DNA of 22,745 bases from Bacteroidales bacterium. Lineage in GTDB: Bacteria > Bacteroidota > Bacteroidia > Bacteroidales > Bacteroidaceae. Where the stretch lies: NCBI GenBank assembly GCA_004558865.1, contig SFCY01000026.1, positions 1-22,745 on the forward strand. Direction: 5' to 3'. The position numbers were made by a program, and so were the translations under genes. The first letter of the stretch is position 1; each line of letters begins with the position of its first letter. The notes below the pieces were generated by a model. That model made no database searches. It was given only the letters and a program-made list of their open reading frames with translations, and had not been told where the DNA came from. Below, in pieces: positions 1 through 7,038 of the stretch.

Positions 1-122
1 TCAAAACGTAAGTTGAAGAGGGAGTGTAGCGGGCTACACGACCGATGAGACTTGACGTTTTGAGACCGATAGATGCAGAAGACGACCGAAACGACAACTA
101 CACTTTATCAATTATTCTTTAA
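1..122. repeat. Structured element at the left edge (nested inverted repeats, short ORF)
   Basis: Positions 1-13 pair with 50-63 (TCAAAACGT against ACGTTTTGA, then AAGT against ACTT with one bulged base). Inside this arm a second perfect hairpin, GTGTAG 24-29 against CTACAC 34-39, closes on a CGGG tetraloop. One reading frame is open from the window edge to a TGA at 46-48, and its stop overlaps an ATG at 45 that opens a 25-codon frame ending at 122. These frames may be real coding ends or simply part of a repeated non-coding element. I do not recognise a family. The stem-loops are seen directly; a mobile or repeat origin is inference. Confidence 0.3.
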
Positions 123-201
123 GCCTAATTTATAGAACCAGCCGTAAGCCATTCATTGCTGGTGGGGAACCAACACGATAGTACACGATGCTCTTCCGCT
201 C

Positions 202-1086
202 CTACCTCTTCGCTTTCCTATAGGCGTTGGGTGCGATGGGGGAGTGGAGCTTGAAAAAGTTGGTGAAGGCCGATTGGTCGTTGAAGCTCAGCTCCTGGCT
301 GATCTCGCCAATCGTCATGTCGGTATTGCGCAGCAGCCTGCAAGCCTCGTTGTAGGTCAGCAGGGAGAGGTAGTCGCCGATGGTGTTGCCGGAAATCTCC
401 TTTACGATTCTCGAAAGGTAGGTGGTGGTCATGTTCAGCTTGTCGGCATAGAACGTCAGCGACCGCTGCTTTCGGAAGTTGTTGTCGGCCAGATGGACGA
501 AGATTCTGAACACATTCTCCTTGTGGTGGAAGTCGTGGGTGAACACTTTCTTGGAGTAGGGCAGCTCATTGAAGAGCAGCAGGCACACGTGGAGCAGCGA
601 CCGCAGGATTTCGTGCCTGTAGAGATGGTCTTGGCGGATGGCGGTGCGTATTTGTTGGAAGACGCCGCTCAATTCCTCCATCTGTTCCCGGTCGAGGTGG
701 TAAACCATGCTGGCTGTTGTGGGCACCCGCTGGAGCGTGGCCTCCGACTCGGGCGAGACGTTGCAGGCGCTGTTGTAGAAGGTCTGGTCGACGAGCAAGC
801 CTTCAGACACAAGCCCTTCGGGGAAGAAGCAGTCGATGGGCTGATAGGGAGTCACCACCATCAGGTCGCCGGGCTTGAGCGTGAGCGTCTTCTCGCCCAT
901 GCGCACCGTGGCCACCCCCAGGCGTATGAGTTGCATCTCGTAGCAGCTGATGCGGTTGTCGTAGGCGCGGAGGTCGTGCTTGCCGCCCTCCGCCGAGCTG
1001 TAGTAGGCAATGCCCGGCTCGTAGAGGTCCGATATGCTGTAGCGTGCGGCAAGCTGTTGTAGACTCAAGTTTCCTCTCTTCGTCAT
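202..1086 (-). CDS. AraC-family transcriptional regulator
   Basis: A 294-residue protein with a typical two-part AraC layout. The N-terminal half (about residues 20-170) resembles a cupin-type sensing domain, with segments such as GEKTLTLKPGDLMVV. The C-terminal hundred residues form the double helix-turn-helix: the first helix pair is around FYADKLNMTTTYLSRIVKE, and the second around IGEISQELSFNDQSAFTNFF, which matches the conserved family pattern closely. The last motif reads PIAPNAYRK where most relatives have SPxxYR. It is transcribed divergently from aspA with 190 bases between the starts and has its own promoter at 1161-1192. It could control aspA or itself, but divergence is the only evidence. 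The ligand is unknown. Confidence 0.93.
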   Translation of the reverse strand: MTKRGNLSLQQLAARYSISDLYEPGIAYYSSAEGGKHDLRAYDNRISCYEMQLIRLGVATVRMGEKTLTLKPGDLMVVTPYQPIDCFFPEGLVSEGLLVDQTFYNSACNVSPESEATLQRVPTTASMVYHLDREQMEELSGVFQQIRTAIRQDHLYRHEILRSLLHVCLLLFNELPYSKKVFTHDFHHKENVFRIFVHLADNNFRKQRSLTFYADKLNMTTTYLSRIVKEISGNTIGDYLSLLTYNEACRLLRNTDMTIGEISQELSFNDQSAFTNFFKLHSPIAPNAYRKAKR

Positions 1087-1122
1087 GTTCTTATCATTAT
1101 ATATAAGGTATACGGCAAACTG

Positions 1123-1163
1123 TTGGCGGCCACAACGGGGATGGCTGCCTATGGTGCCGCCAA
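1123..1163. promoter_or_regulatory. Inverted repeat in the araC-type gene leader
   Basis: TTGGCGGC at 1123-1130 is an exact inverted copy of GCCGCCAA at 1156-1163, with 25 bases between. The right arm overlaps the -7 element of the regulator promoter, so the repeat spans the predicted start point and early leader. It could be an operator half-site pair or a leader hairpin. The repeat is seen; its role is inference. Confidence 0.4.
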
Positions 1164-1192
1164 AGGTAATGAATTGTTTCGTATTTCACAAA
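1161..1192 (-). promoter_or_regulatory. Bacteroidota-type promoter for the AraC-family gene
   Basis: On the minus strand TTTG (1192-1189) is followed after 20 bases by TACCTTTG (1168-1161), matching the primary sigma factor consensus TTTG-N19-21-TAnnTTTG. It leaves a leader of about 70 bases before the ATG at 1086. Confidence 0.72.
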
Positions 1193-1234
1193 AAAAGAAC
1201 GATAATTTATAAAGTCCCTTCCGAAGATTATGGC

Positions 1235-1242
1235 TAACTTTG
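1235..1242 (+). promoter_or_regulatory. -7 element of the aspA promoter
   Basis: TAACTTTG fits the TAnnTTTG consensus and lies 34 bases before the aspA ATG. No clear TTTG is present at the expected distance upstream, so expression may need an activator. The divergent AraC-type protein is one candidate, by inference. Confidence 0.6.
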
Positions 1243-1276
1243 CCGTAGAAACAGAACTTAAATCGTTACGAATATT

Positions 1277-2689
1277 ATGAGTGAGGAAAAATTCAGAGTG
1301 GAATCAGACCTCTTGGGAGAGTTGAAGGTTCCGGCAGACGCCCTTTACGGCGTGCAGACACAGCGTGGCATCAACAATTACCATATCTCGCGCAAGAAGA
1401 TGCGCGACTATCCCGACTTCGTGGTGTCCATCGCCTACGTGAAGTTGGCTGCGGTGCAGACCAACCACGCCTTGGGTGTCATCAACGACGAGATTACAGG
1501 CGCCATCAGCCAGGCTTGCCAGGAAATCGTCGACGGCAAGTGGCATGAGAACTTCCCCATCGACATGATGCAGGGAGGCGCAGGCACATCGGTCAACATG
1601 AACGCCAATGAGGTCATCGCCAACCGCGCTCTTGAAATCATGGGCCACAAGCGGGGAGAGTACCAATACTGCTCACCCAACGACCACGTGAACTGCGGGC
1701 AGTCGACCAACGACGCCTATCCCACCTCCATCCGTCTGGCCATCATCCGCATGAACAAGACCCTCGTGGCCTCGCTCACGGGGCTCATCAGCGCCCTGCG
1801 CTATAAGGCCGACGAATACAAGGAGGCGTTGAAGATGGGGCGCACCCAGCTGCAGGACGCAGTGCCCATGACTTTCGGGCAGGAGTTCAACGCCTACGCC
1901 GCCAACTTGGAGGAGGAAATCCTCAACCTTGAGCGCAACGTGCGTCTGCTCCACGAAATCAACATGGGAGGCACTGCCATTGGCACGGGATTGAACGCTG
2001 TGCCAGGATTCGCCAAGCTCTGCGCAGCCAACCTGAGCAAGCTCACGGGCGAGAACTTCGTTCCGGCCGTCGACCTTGTGGAGGCCACTCCCGACACGGG
2101 CGCATACGTGAGCTATTCCGGCGCATTGAAGCGTCTGGCCGTGAAGCTCTCCAAGATCTGCAACGACCTCCGCCTGATGGCCTCCGGCCCGCGCTGCGGC
2201 TTGAAGGAAATCAATCTTCCCGCAATGGCTCCCGGCTCAAGCATCATGCCCGGCAAGGTGAATCCCGTCATTCCCGAGGTGACCAATCAGGTGTGCTTCA
2301 AGGTGATTGGCAACGACACCACCGTGGCCTTCGCCGCTGAGGCCGGCCAGCTGGAACTCAACGTGATGGAGCCTGTCATCACCGAGAGCCTCTTCGAGAG
2401 CCTCTGGTGGCTCCACAATGCCATCGACACCCTCACGGAGAAGTGCATACTCGGCATCACGGTCAACAAGGAGCGTTGCTATGAGATGGTGAAGAACTCC
2501 ATCGGCATCGTGACTGCACTCAACCCCATCATCGGCTACAAGGCCAGCACCAAGGTGGCCAAGGAAGCCCTTGAGACCAACCGCTCGGTCTACGACATCG
2601 TGCTGGAGAAGGGACTGATGACCAAGGACAAGCTTGACGAGGCCCTCGATCCCAAGAACATGCTCGTATCGCACAAGTTCAGCAAATGA
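1277..2689 (+). CDS. aspA: Aspartate ammonia-lyase (aspartase)
   Basis: A 470-residue enzyme of the fumarase/aspartase superfamily, predicted to deaminate L-aspartate reversibly to fumarate and ammonia in the cytoplasm. The superfamily signature GSSIMPGKVNP lies at residues 320-330; its serines sit on the catalytic loop. The N-terminus (DLLGELKVPADALYGVQT) and the segment after the signature (EVTNQVCFKV) resemble aspartases more than class II fumarases. The length is normal for AspA. The product fumarate feeds fumarate respiration, important in anaerobic Bacteroidota. The ATG follows a -7 promoter element by 34 bases, and a GC-rich hairpin follows the stop by about 110 bases. The residual doubt is aspartase against fumarase specificity. 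Confidence 0.94.
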   Translation: MSEEKFRVESDLLGELKVPADALYGVQTQRGINNYHISRKKMRDYPDFVVSIAYVKLAAVQTNHALGVINDEITGAISQACQEIVDGKWHENFPIDMMQGGAGTSVNMNANEVIANRALEIMGHKRGEYQYCSPNDHVNCGQSTNDAYPTSIRLAIIRMNKTLVASLTGLISALRYKADEYKEALKMGRTQLQDAVPMTFGQEFNAYAANLEEEILNLERNVRLLHEINMGGTAIGTGLNAVPGFAKLCAANLSKLTGENFVPAVDLVEATPDTGAYVSYSGALKRLAVKLSKICNDLRLMASGPRCGLKEINLPAMAPGSSIMPGKVNPVIPEVTNQVCFKVIGNDTTVAFAAEAGQLELNVMEPVITESLFESLWWLHNAIDTLTEKCILGITVNKERCYEMVKNSIGIVTALNPIIGYKASTKVAKEALETNRSVYDIVLEKGLMTKDKLDEALDPKNMLVSHKFSK

Positions 2690-2798
2690 ACACACCCCAA
2701 CCTTCTGCCTTGATCTTATTGTGAAAAAACGTGCAATGCCGGTGGCATGCCATGACCGGCCAGCGCACAGAGAGAAAACTGACTACAACTTGACTATG

Positions 2799-2828
2799 AA
2801 GGGCGCAATCCGTGAGGATTGCGCCCTT
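2799..2828. terminator. Strong hairpin between convergent aspA and GH25 genes
   Basis: A perfect 13-bp stem (2799-2811 with 2816-2828) closes on a GTGA loop of the GNRA type. There is no long T-run on either side. Its place between two convergent stops (2689 and 2862) suggests a bidirectional terminator or transcript-end stabiliser. Confidence 0.7.
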
Positions 2829-2861
2829 GCTTGTGGGGTGGCGCGTGGGCGGCAAGGCCGT

Positions 2862-4679
2862 CTATTTGATTCCCGACTTCAGGAATTGCGCGAACTCGTC
2901 GTTGTAGCCGTTGAAGACATTCACGTCGACATAGCCGTGGATGCCATTGGCACGGCCGTCCTGACACAGCTGCCAGATGGCCAGCCTCACGTTGGGCTTG
3001 TATTCCCCATAGCGTGCTATCCAAACGGGATAGCTCCTCATCACGTCGGGGGCCAATGGCAGATATCGGTTGACAAACCCTTGGCTGACATAGAGGATGG
3101 GGCGGCAGCCCGTCCGCTGCTCCACCACGCGCAACCAAGCCTTGATGTTGGTCCACATCACTTCTGTGCCTCCGCAGGCCTCTATCTGTTTGCGGGTGGG
3201 CTCGATGTCGAGCACTGGGGGCAGGTCGCCTTTCTGGAACCGGCTGTTCTTGAGGAAATGGCGTGCCTGGTCCGATCCCCGCGTGCGGAGCGAGAAGAAA
3301 TGGTAGGCTCCCACGTGGAGGCCGTGGTTGCGTGCGCCCTGGTAGTCGTCGTGGAAATAGGCATTGCGCAGCGTGGTGCCCTCTGTGGACTTGATGAAGA
3401 CGAAGCGCACGGGATAGTTCACTTTGCCTTTGATGCGTTTGCGGCTTTGGCTGCCAAGGTGGGTGATGTGCAGGTTGTCCCAGTTGATGCTGTAGCGTCG
3501 CCTGCCCTGCTCATGCTGGTATTTTGATATGTCGATCCCATAGATTCGGTTGGAGGTGTAGGTGAGCCTCTCGCCTTGGTAGACGTCGGCTTTCCATTCG
3601 CCGGCCCTCATGTGGCGGCCGGGGTTGAGGGCGAATCCCCAATCCTGGCGCTGGTTGTCACGCCAGTTGCCCTCGTAGTAGGAGCCGTCGTGGCCATAGA
3701 AGCTTCCGTGTCCGTTGGCTGCGCCAAAGCGGTTGAGTTCTCCCGTGTAGACTCCGGCAGAGTCGAGGCGGATGCCATAGCGCAGCGTGTCGGCTTCAAA
3801 CAGTCCGTAGATGGGGCGCCCCAAGGTGTCGGTGGTCTCGGCGTAGCCATTGGCGGGGCGGCGCGGGGGCGCCTGGCGCAGCTTCTCCCATGGCCAGAGG
3901 TAGAGGCGCACACGGGATGGGGTGCGGTGGGATTCCATGCGCAGGTAGACTGTTGATGCCTTCACTTTCTTTATCTCGCACCTCTCGCGCCGGATGGTTC
4001 CGCTGTCGGTGGCGCAGAGGGCCACGTAGTCGTTCTCCAGAGTGATGGTGATTCGGCTGTCCTTGTTGTCGGCGAGCAGTTTGCGCAGCCTCTGCTGGCG
4101 CCTGTAGGCTGTGTCGAGCCGGCTCTTGTAGTTGGCCACGATGTTGAAGCCCTCGTCTATCACGCTGTGTACACGCATGTAGTAGGTCAACTCGTCGAGG
4201 TTGGAATGCTCGCGCCTGAGCACGGTGTCGAGCGCGCCGGCCTCCTTGGCGGCTATCTTTCGGCAGTCGCCCTGCCACCTGATGTTGTGGGGATTGGTGG
4301 TTGTCTTGGGCACACAGGTCTTGATTCGTCCCAAACTCGTGGGTAGGGTGGGGACGGCATGGTAGAAGCGTCCGTCCTGATATTGGGGGATGGGGCGCAG
4401 GGAATCCTTCGTGAACGCCACGCCGTGGAAGGTGGAGTCGGCGTTGAACCGCGTGAAGTAGAATGCTGCCTTGCCGTTGATGCTTACCTTATAATATTGG
4501 CTCACCTCCAGCCTCACCAATGTCTCGTTGCTCTTCTGGGCCCTGTTCTCCATCGACTTGAGCAGGCTGGCTGTGAGAAACAATCCCACGGCCACGATGG
4601 ACGCGATGGCGGTGGCGAGGCGGCGGTTGGAATGGATTTTCCGGATTGTAGTTTTGATTTTGTCTGACTGTGTTTCCAT
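2862..4679 (-). CDS. Membrane-anchored GH25 muramidase with MORN-like repeats
   Basis: A 605-residue protein. Residues 1-20 are basic and 21-40 are a hydrophobic membrane segment without a cleavage site, so the rest should face the periplasm. Residues about 41-280 match nothing I recognise. Residues about 290-375 carry MORN-like units such as YYEGNWRDNQRQDWGF. From about 379 to the end is a glycoside hydrolase family 25 (lysozyme) domain. The expected acidic residues are all visible: D383 in GIDIS, D491 and E493 in VLDIEP, and D585 in YVDVNVF. GH25 enzymes cleave the MurNAc-GlcNAc bond of peptidoglycan; the precise role here, such as remodelling, is inferred. It has its own promoter and is divergent from the WG-like gene. 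GH25 call is firm, MORN call moderate. Confidence 0.9.
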   Translation of the reverse strand: METQSDKIKTTIRKIHSNRRLATAIASIVAVGLFLTASLLKSMENRAQKSNETLVRLEVSQYYKVSINGKAAFYFTRFNADSTFHGVAFTKDSLRPIPQYQDGRFYHAVPTLPTSLGRIKTCVPKTTTNPHNIRWQGDCRKIAAKEAGALDTVLRREHSNLDELTYYMRVHSVIDEGFNIVANYKSRLDTAYRRQQRLRKLLADNKDSRITITLENDYVALCATDSGTIRRERCEIKKVKASTVYLRMESHRTPSRVRLYLWPWEKLRQAPPRRPANGYAETTDTLGRPIYGLFEADTLRYGIRLDSAGVYTGELNRFGAANGHGSFYGHDGSYYEGNWRDNQRQDWGFALNPGRHMRAGEWKADVYQGERLTYTSNRIYGIDISKYQHEQGRRRYSINWDNLHITHLGSQSRKRIKGKVNYPVRFVFIKSTEGTTLRNAYFHDDYQGARNHGLHVGAYHFFSLRTRGSDQARHFLKNSRFQKGDLPPVLDIEPTRKQIEACGGTEVMWTNIKAWLRVVEQRTGCRPILYVSQGFVNRYLPLAPDVMRSYPVWIARYGEYKPNVRLAIWQLCQDGRANGIHGYVDVNVFNGYNDEFAQFLKSGIK

Positions 4680-4708
4680 TTTTTTTGTTCCCTCCTACAA
4701 ACAGAATG

Positions 4709-4740
4709 CAAAAGTAAGCTTTTTCACTTTCATAGACAAA
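4709..4740 (-). promoter_or_regulatory. Promoter for the GH25 gene
   Basis: On the minus strand TTTG (4740-4737) is separated by 20 bases from TACTTTTG (4716-4709), a full Bacteroidota-type promoter, about 30 bases before the start codon at 4679. Confidence 0.72.
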
Positions 4741-4755
4741 AAATAAGGGTTTATT

Positions 4756-4785
4756 TTTGTATTTTGGAAAAAATCACTACCTTTG
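4756..4785 (+). promoter_or_regulatory. Promoter for the WG-repeat-like gene
   Basis: TTTG (4756-4759), 18 bases, then TACCTTTG (4778-4785). The -7 element is perfect and the spacing one base short of usual. The leader before the ATG at 4802 would be about 13 bases. Confidence 0.68.
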
Positions 4786-4801
4786 TCAAAAAACCTAAAC
4801 T

Positions 4802-5455
4802 ATGCAAGATAAAGAACAGCAACAGGCCATCGACAACTATGTGGATCCCATAGAGCAGTCAGAGATGGACAAATTCGTCTGTATGGAGATGGGACGGCAG
4901 ATCCATCGCTACATCAAGGCCATGCGTGGGTCGGTGAGCATGATGTACCGCTTCGAGGAGCAGCTCAAGACGCTGACCATTCCTGAGCGCGAGACGGCCA
5001 TCGCCCGCTACATTGACTTGAACCGCAAGGTGGTGAGCGGACTCGACTTTAGGATGATAGTGGCCAGGGCCATGGCCAACTATTGCGACTCTTTCGACTA
5101 TTTGGAGGCCATGCTCCACAATGAGGCCAAGTTTGAGGGCTATATGAAGCGGGTGTACAGCAAGTACATCCAGTTCCATGAGGTGTTTGAGCACGACGGC
5201 AAGTTCGGTATGCGCGACTATAAGGGCAACATCCTTGTGCATCCGCTCTTTGATTTCCTCCGCACGTGCTATGTCTATGTGGACGACCTTCGCACGATGC
5301 CCGTCATAGCCCAGCGCGACGGAAAGATGGGGCTGATACTCCCCGACGGCAAGGAGACGGAGGTGGCGCCCTTTGTCTACGACGACATTTCCCTGCGCGA
5401 CGAGCCGCCCTATTTCGAGGCCACTCAGGACGGCAACACGCTTCTGCTGCAATAG
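4802..5455 (+). CDS. Hypothetical protein with two WG-repeat-like units
   Basis: A 217-residue protein without signal peptide or membrane segment, so probably cytoplasmic. Residues 1-130 are charged and look mainly helical; I do not recognise them. Near residue 134 the segment KFGMRDYKGNILVHPLFDFL, and near residue 174 KMGLILPDGKETEVAPFVYD, both follow the pattern of WG repeats (xGLIDxxGxxVIPPxYD), often seen in Bacteroidota proteins of unknown function. The ATG is supported by a promoter ending 16 bases before it. It is convergent with the RYGHITG repeat gene and divergent from the GH25 gene, so probably transcribed alone. No function is proposed. Confidence 0.8.
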   Translation: MQDKEQQQAIDNYVDPIEQSEMDKFVCMEMGRQIHRYIKAMRGSVSMMYRFEEQLKTLTIPERETAIARYIDLNRKVVSGLDFRMIVARAMANYCDSFDYLEAMLHNEAKFEGYMKRVYSKYIQFHEVFEHDGKFGMRDYKGNILVHPLFDFLRTCYVYVDDLRTMPVIAQRDGKMGLILPDGKETEVAPFVYDDISLRDEPPYFEATQDGNTLLLQ

Positions 5456-5494
5456 CCCTGCCTCCCTTGGGGGGATGCACACGGTGTATGCGTC

Positions 5495-5521
5495 GCCCGT
5501 CCCTGTTAGTCGGGGACGGGC
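5495..5521. terminator. GC-rich hairpin between convergent genes
   Basis: GCCCGTCCC (5495-5503) pairs perfectly with GGGACGGGC (5513-5521) across a 9-base loop. It lies between the stops at 5455 and 5594 of two convergent genes. There is no T-run, so the terminator role is inferred from position and stability. Confidence 0.5.
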
Positions 5522-5591
5522 CATGCGCCGCCCAATTGCCGCCAACCGCCCGGGCTGCTTGTCTCCATCGATGGAGGCTTCTTGGCAGAGG

Positions 5592-6017
5592 CTATTCCTT
5601 ATTTGTTGTGGAAGTTCCCGTGATGTGTCCGTAGCGGTCCTTGTAGGTGGTCGTCGTGCGTTTGCCATCGGGCTTTGTGGCGCTCGACCCCGTGATGTGT
5701 CCGTAGCGGTCCTTGTAGGTTGTCTCGCTGCGATTGCCCGTGGTGCGTGTGGTGCTGGTGCCGGTCACGTGTCCGTAGCTGTCCTTGTAGGTGGTCTCGG
5801 TGCGCCCATTGGAATACTGCTTGGTGGTGCTGCGGCCTGTGATGTGCCCGTAGCGGTCCTTGTAGACGGTCTCTTGTGTGCCGTCGCTCTTGGTGGTGGT
5901 GACAGCGGTTCCCGTGATGTGTCCGTAGCGGTCGCGCTGCGTCTCCGTGGTCTTGCTTGTCTGGGCCTGCATGGCCAAGGCTGTGAGGAAAAAGAAAAGA
6001 ACAAGGATATTTCTCAT
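5592..6017 (-). CDS. Small secreted protein of five RYGHITG repeats
   Basis: A 141-residue protein. Residues 1-18 form a signal peptide (basic start, LVLFFFLTALA core, cleavage after AMQA), predicting export without a lipobox. Nearly all the rest is five tandem repeats of 24-25 residues, each with the core (Y)KDRYGHITG, then a Ser/Thr-rich stretch, often a Gly, and a TT/ETT ending. The pattern recalls YD repeats of RHS-type proteins (YDxxGRLT), but the period is longer and there is no shell or toxin domain, so that link is only a resemblance. I chose the start at 6017, not an in-frame ATG at 6155, because only 6017 begins a signal peptide and a possible -7 element lies between the two. I do not recognise a function. 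Confidence 0.75.
   Translation of the reverse strand: MRNILVLFFFLTALAMQAQTSKTTETQRDRYGHITGTAVTTTKSDGTQETVYKDRYGHITGRSTTKQYSNGRTETTYKDSYGHVTGTSTTRTTGNRSETTYKDRYGHITGSSATKPDGKRTTTTYKDRYGHITGTSTTNKE
5617..5942 (-). repeat. Five tandem 72-75 bp coding repeats
   Basis: The DNA word GTGTCC or GTGCCC followed by GTAGC recurs at 5625, 5697, 5769, 5844 and 5919, giving periods of 72, 72, 75 and 75 bases. The first two copies are identical over the 24 bases at 5617-5640 and 5689-5712, which points to recent duplication or selection on sequence. The periods keep the reading frame. Confidence 0.85.
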
Positions 6018-6132
6018 TGTCTTGAAGTTTTGGTCAGTCGTCGGTTCAAAAGTCTGCGGGCGCGCCGTTCCAAATGCTTTTGTCGCCCTCTCTATATATA
6101 TAATAGGTATGGGGCAGGGCGTCTCGCGTTGG

Positions 6133-6140
6133 CAAATATA
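6133..6140 (-). promoter_or_regulatory. Possible -7 element for the RYGHITG gene
   Basis: On the minus strand this reads TATATTTG, a match to TAnnTTTG, about 115 bases before the start at 6017. No TTTG is found at the normal upstream distance, so this is a weak call. Confidence 0.35.
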
Positions 6141-6181
6141 GGCAATTTTTTTCAAAGTGTGGGCGTAAGAGAATGAAAAAT

Positions 6182-6212
6182 TTTGTTTATAGGCCGATTT
6201 ATGCTACCTTTG
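6182..6212 (+). promoter_or_regulatory. Promoter for the TauE/SafE-type gene
   Basis: TTTG (6182-6185), 19 bases, then TACCTTTG (6205-6212): a full match to the Bacteroidota primary promoter, about 28 bases before the ATG at 6240. Confidence 0.75.
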
Positions 6213-6239
6213 TAAACGACCTATTCTTTTTCAACAGTG

Positions 6240-6965
6240 ATGTTCCATCTTTTTGTCATCATATTCCTGCTGTGCATCTGCGCCAGTTTCATCCAGCGCA
6301 CCACAGGCTTCGGTTTTGGCGTGTTCATCATGACCATGCTTCCCTTTCTCATGCCCTCCTACGGTGAGGCCACGACCCTCTCCGGGCTGTTGGCGATGAG
6401 CAACAGCCTTGTCATCTGCATCAGGATGCGCCGCTATCTCGAACTGCGCAGGCTCATGCCCATCCTCACGACCTTCATCATCGTCTCCACCTTTTCCATC
6501 TTCTGTCTGAAGCGGATGGACGACGCTGTGCTGCACATCATCCTCGGCGTGGCTCTTGTCTTGGTGAGCGTCTATTTCATCTTCTTCAGCAACCGCATCA
6601 AGATTCCCGCCAACAGGAAGGGCCAGATCACAGCAGGCGCCATCAGCGGACTCATGGGCGGCTTCTTTGGCGCCCAGGGGCCTCCGGCGGTACTCTATTT
6701 CGTGTCTACCGTGAAGGACAAGAACCAGTATATGGCCTTGATGCAGTCGTATCTGCTTTGTGGCAACATCATGATGACGATGGTGAGGGCCTACAATGGC
6801 TTCCTCACGCCGACAGTGGGTTGGGACTACCTTTACGGCATAGGCGGAGTGGCCATCGGCACCACCATTGGTGGCTACGTGTTCAGACGCATCTCCAACA
6901 AGTGGTTCCGCTATGTGGTATACTGCTATATCGGCATCAGCGGCATCATCATGCTTGTGGTGTAG
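6240..6965 (+). CDS. TauE/SafE-family membrane permease
   Basis: A 241-residue, very hydrophobic protein with about eight predicted membrane segments. It has the two glycine-rich half-repeat motifs of the TauE/SafE (DUF81) family: TGFGFGVFIM near the start, and AISGLMGGFFGAQGPPAVLY in the middle. Family members are thought to export sulfite, sulfonates or other organic anions; the substrate cannot be read from sequence. I start at ATG 6240; a GTG directly before it (6237) would add one residue. Its own promoter lies just upstream. The CPBP protease gene follows after 73 bases with no visible promoter of its own, so read-through is possible. No sulfur-metabolism genes lie nearby. Confidence 0.86.
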   Translation: MFHLFVIIFLLCICASFIQRTTGFGFGVFIMTMLPFLMPSYGEATTLSGLLAMSNSLVICIRMRRYLELRRLMPILTTFIIVSTFSIFCLKRMDDAVLHIILGVALVLVSVYFIFFSNRIKIPANRKGQITAGAISGLMGGFFGAQGPPAVLYFVSTVKDKNQYMALMQSYLLCGNIMMTMVRAYNGFLTPTVGWDYLYGIGGVAIGTTIGGYVFRRISNKWFRYVVYCYIGISGIIMLVV

Positions 6966-7038
6966 GCGAGGGGAGTTGCCGTTGTAGCAGGAGTTTCATC
7001 ACAACCATACATGAATACTACCGGAAAATATACCGACA

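Noticed and set aside
244..1062. A 272-codon plus-strand frame opposite the AraC-type gene
   Set aside because: The AraC helix-turn-helix on the other strand is unmistakable, and this frame shows no recognisable domain and no promoter.
2634..3527. A 297-codon plus-strand frame overlapping the aspA end and the GH25 gene
   Set aside because: It crosses the strong hairpin at 2799-2828 and mirrors GH25 coding sequence; no domain character.
5563..5576. Perfect 14-bp palindrome CTCCATCGATGGAG
   Set aside because: Short, single copy, near a gene end with no T-run; could be chance or part of a weak terminator.
6018..6155. A longer start for the RYGHITG protein at 6155
   Set aside because: The extra 46 residues would bury the signal peptide, and a -7-like element lies inside the extension.
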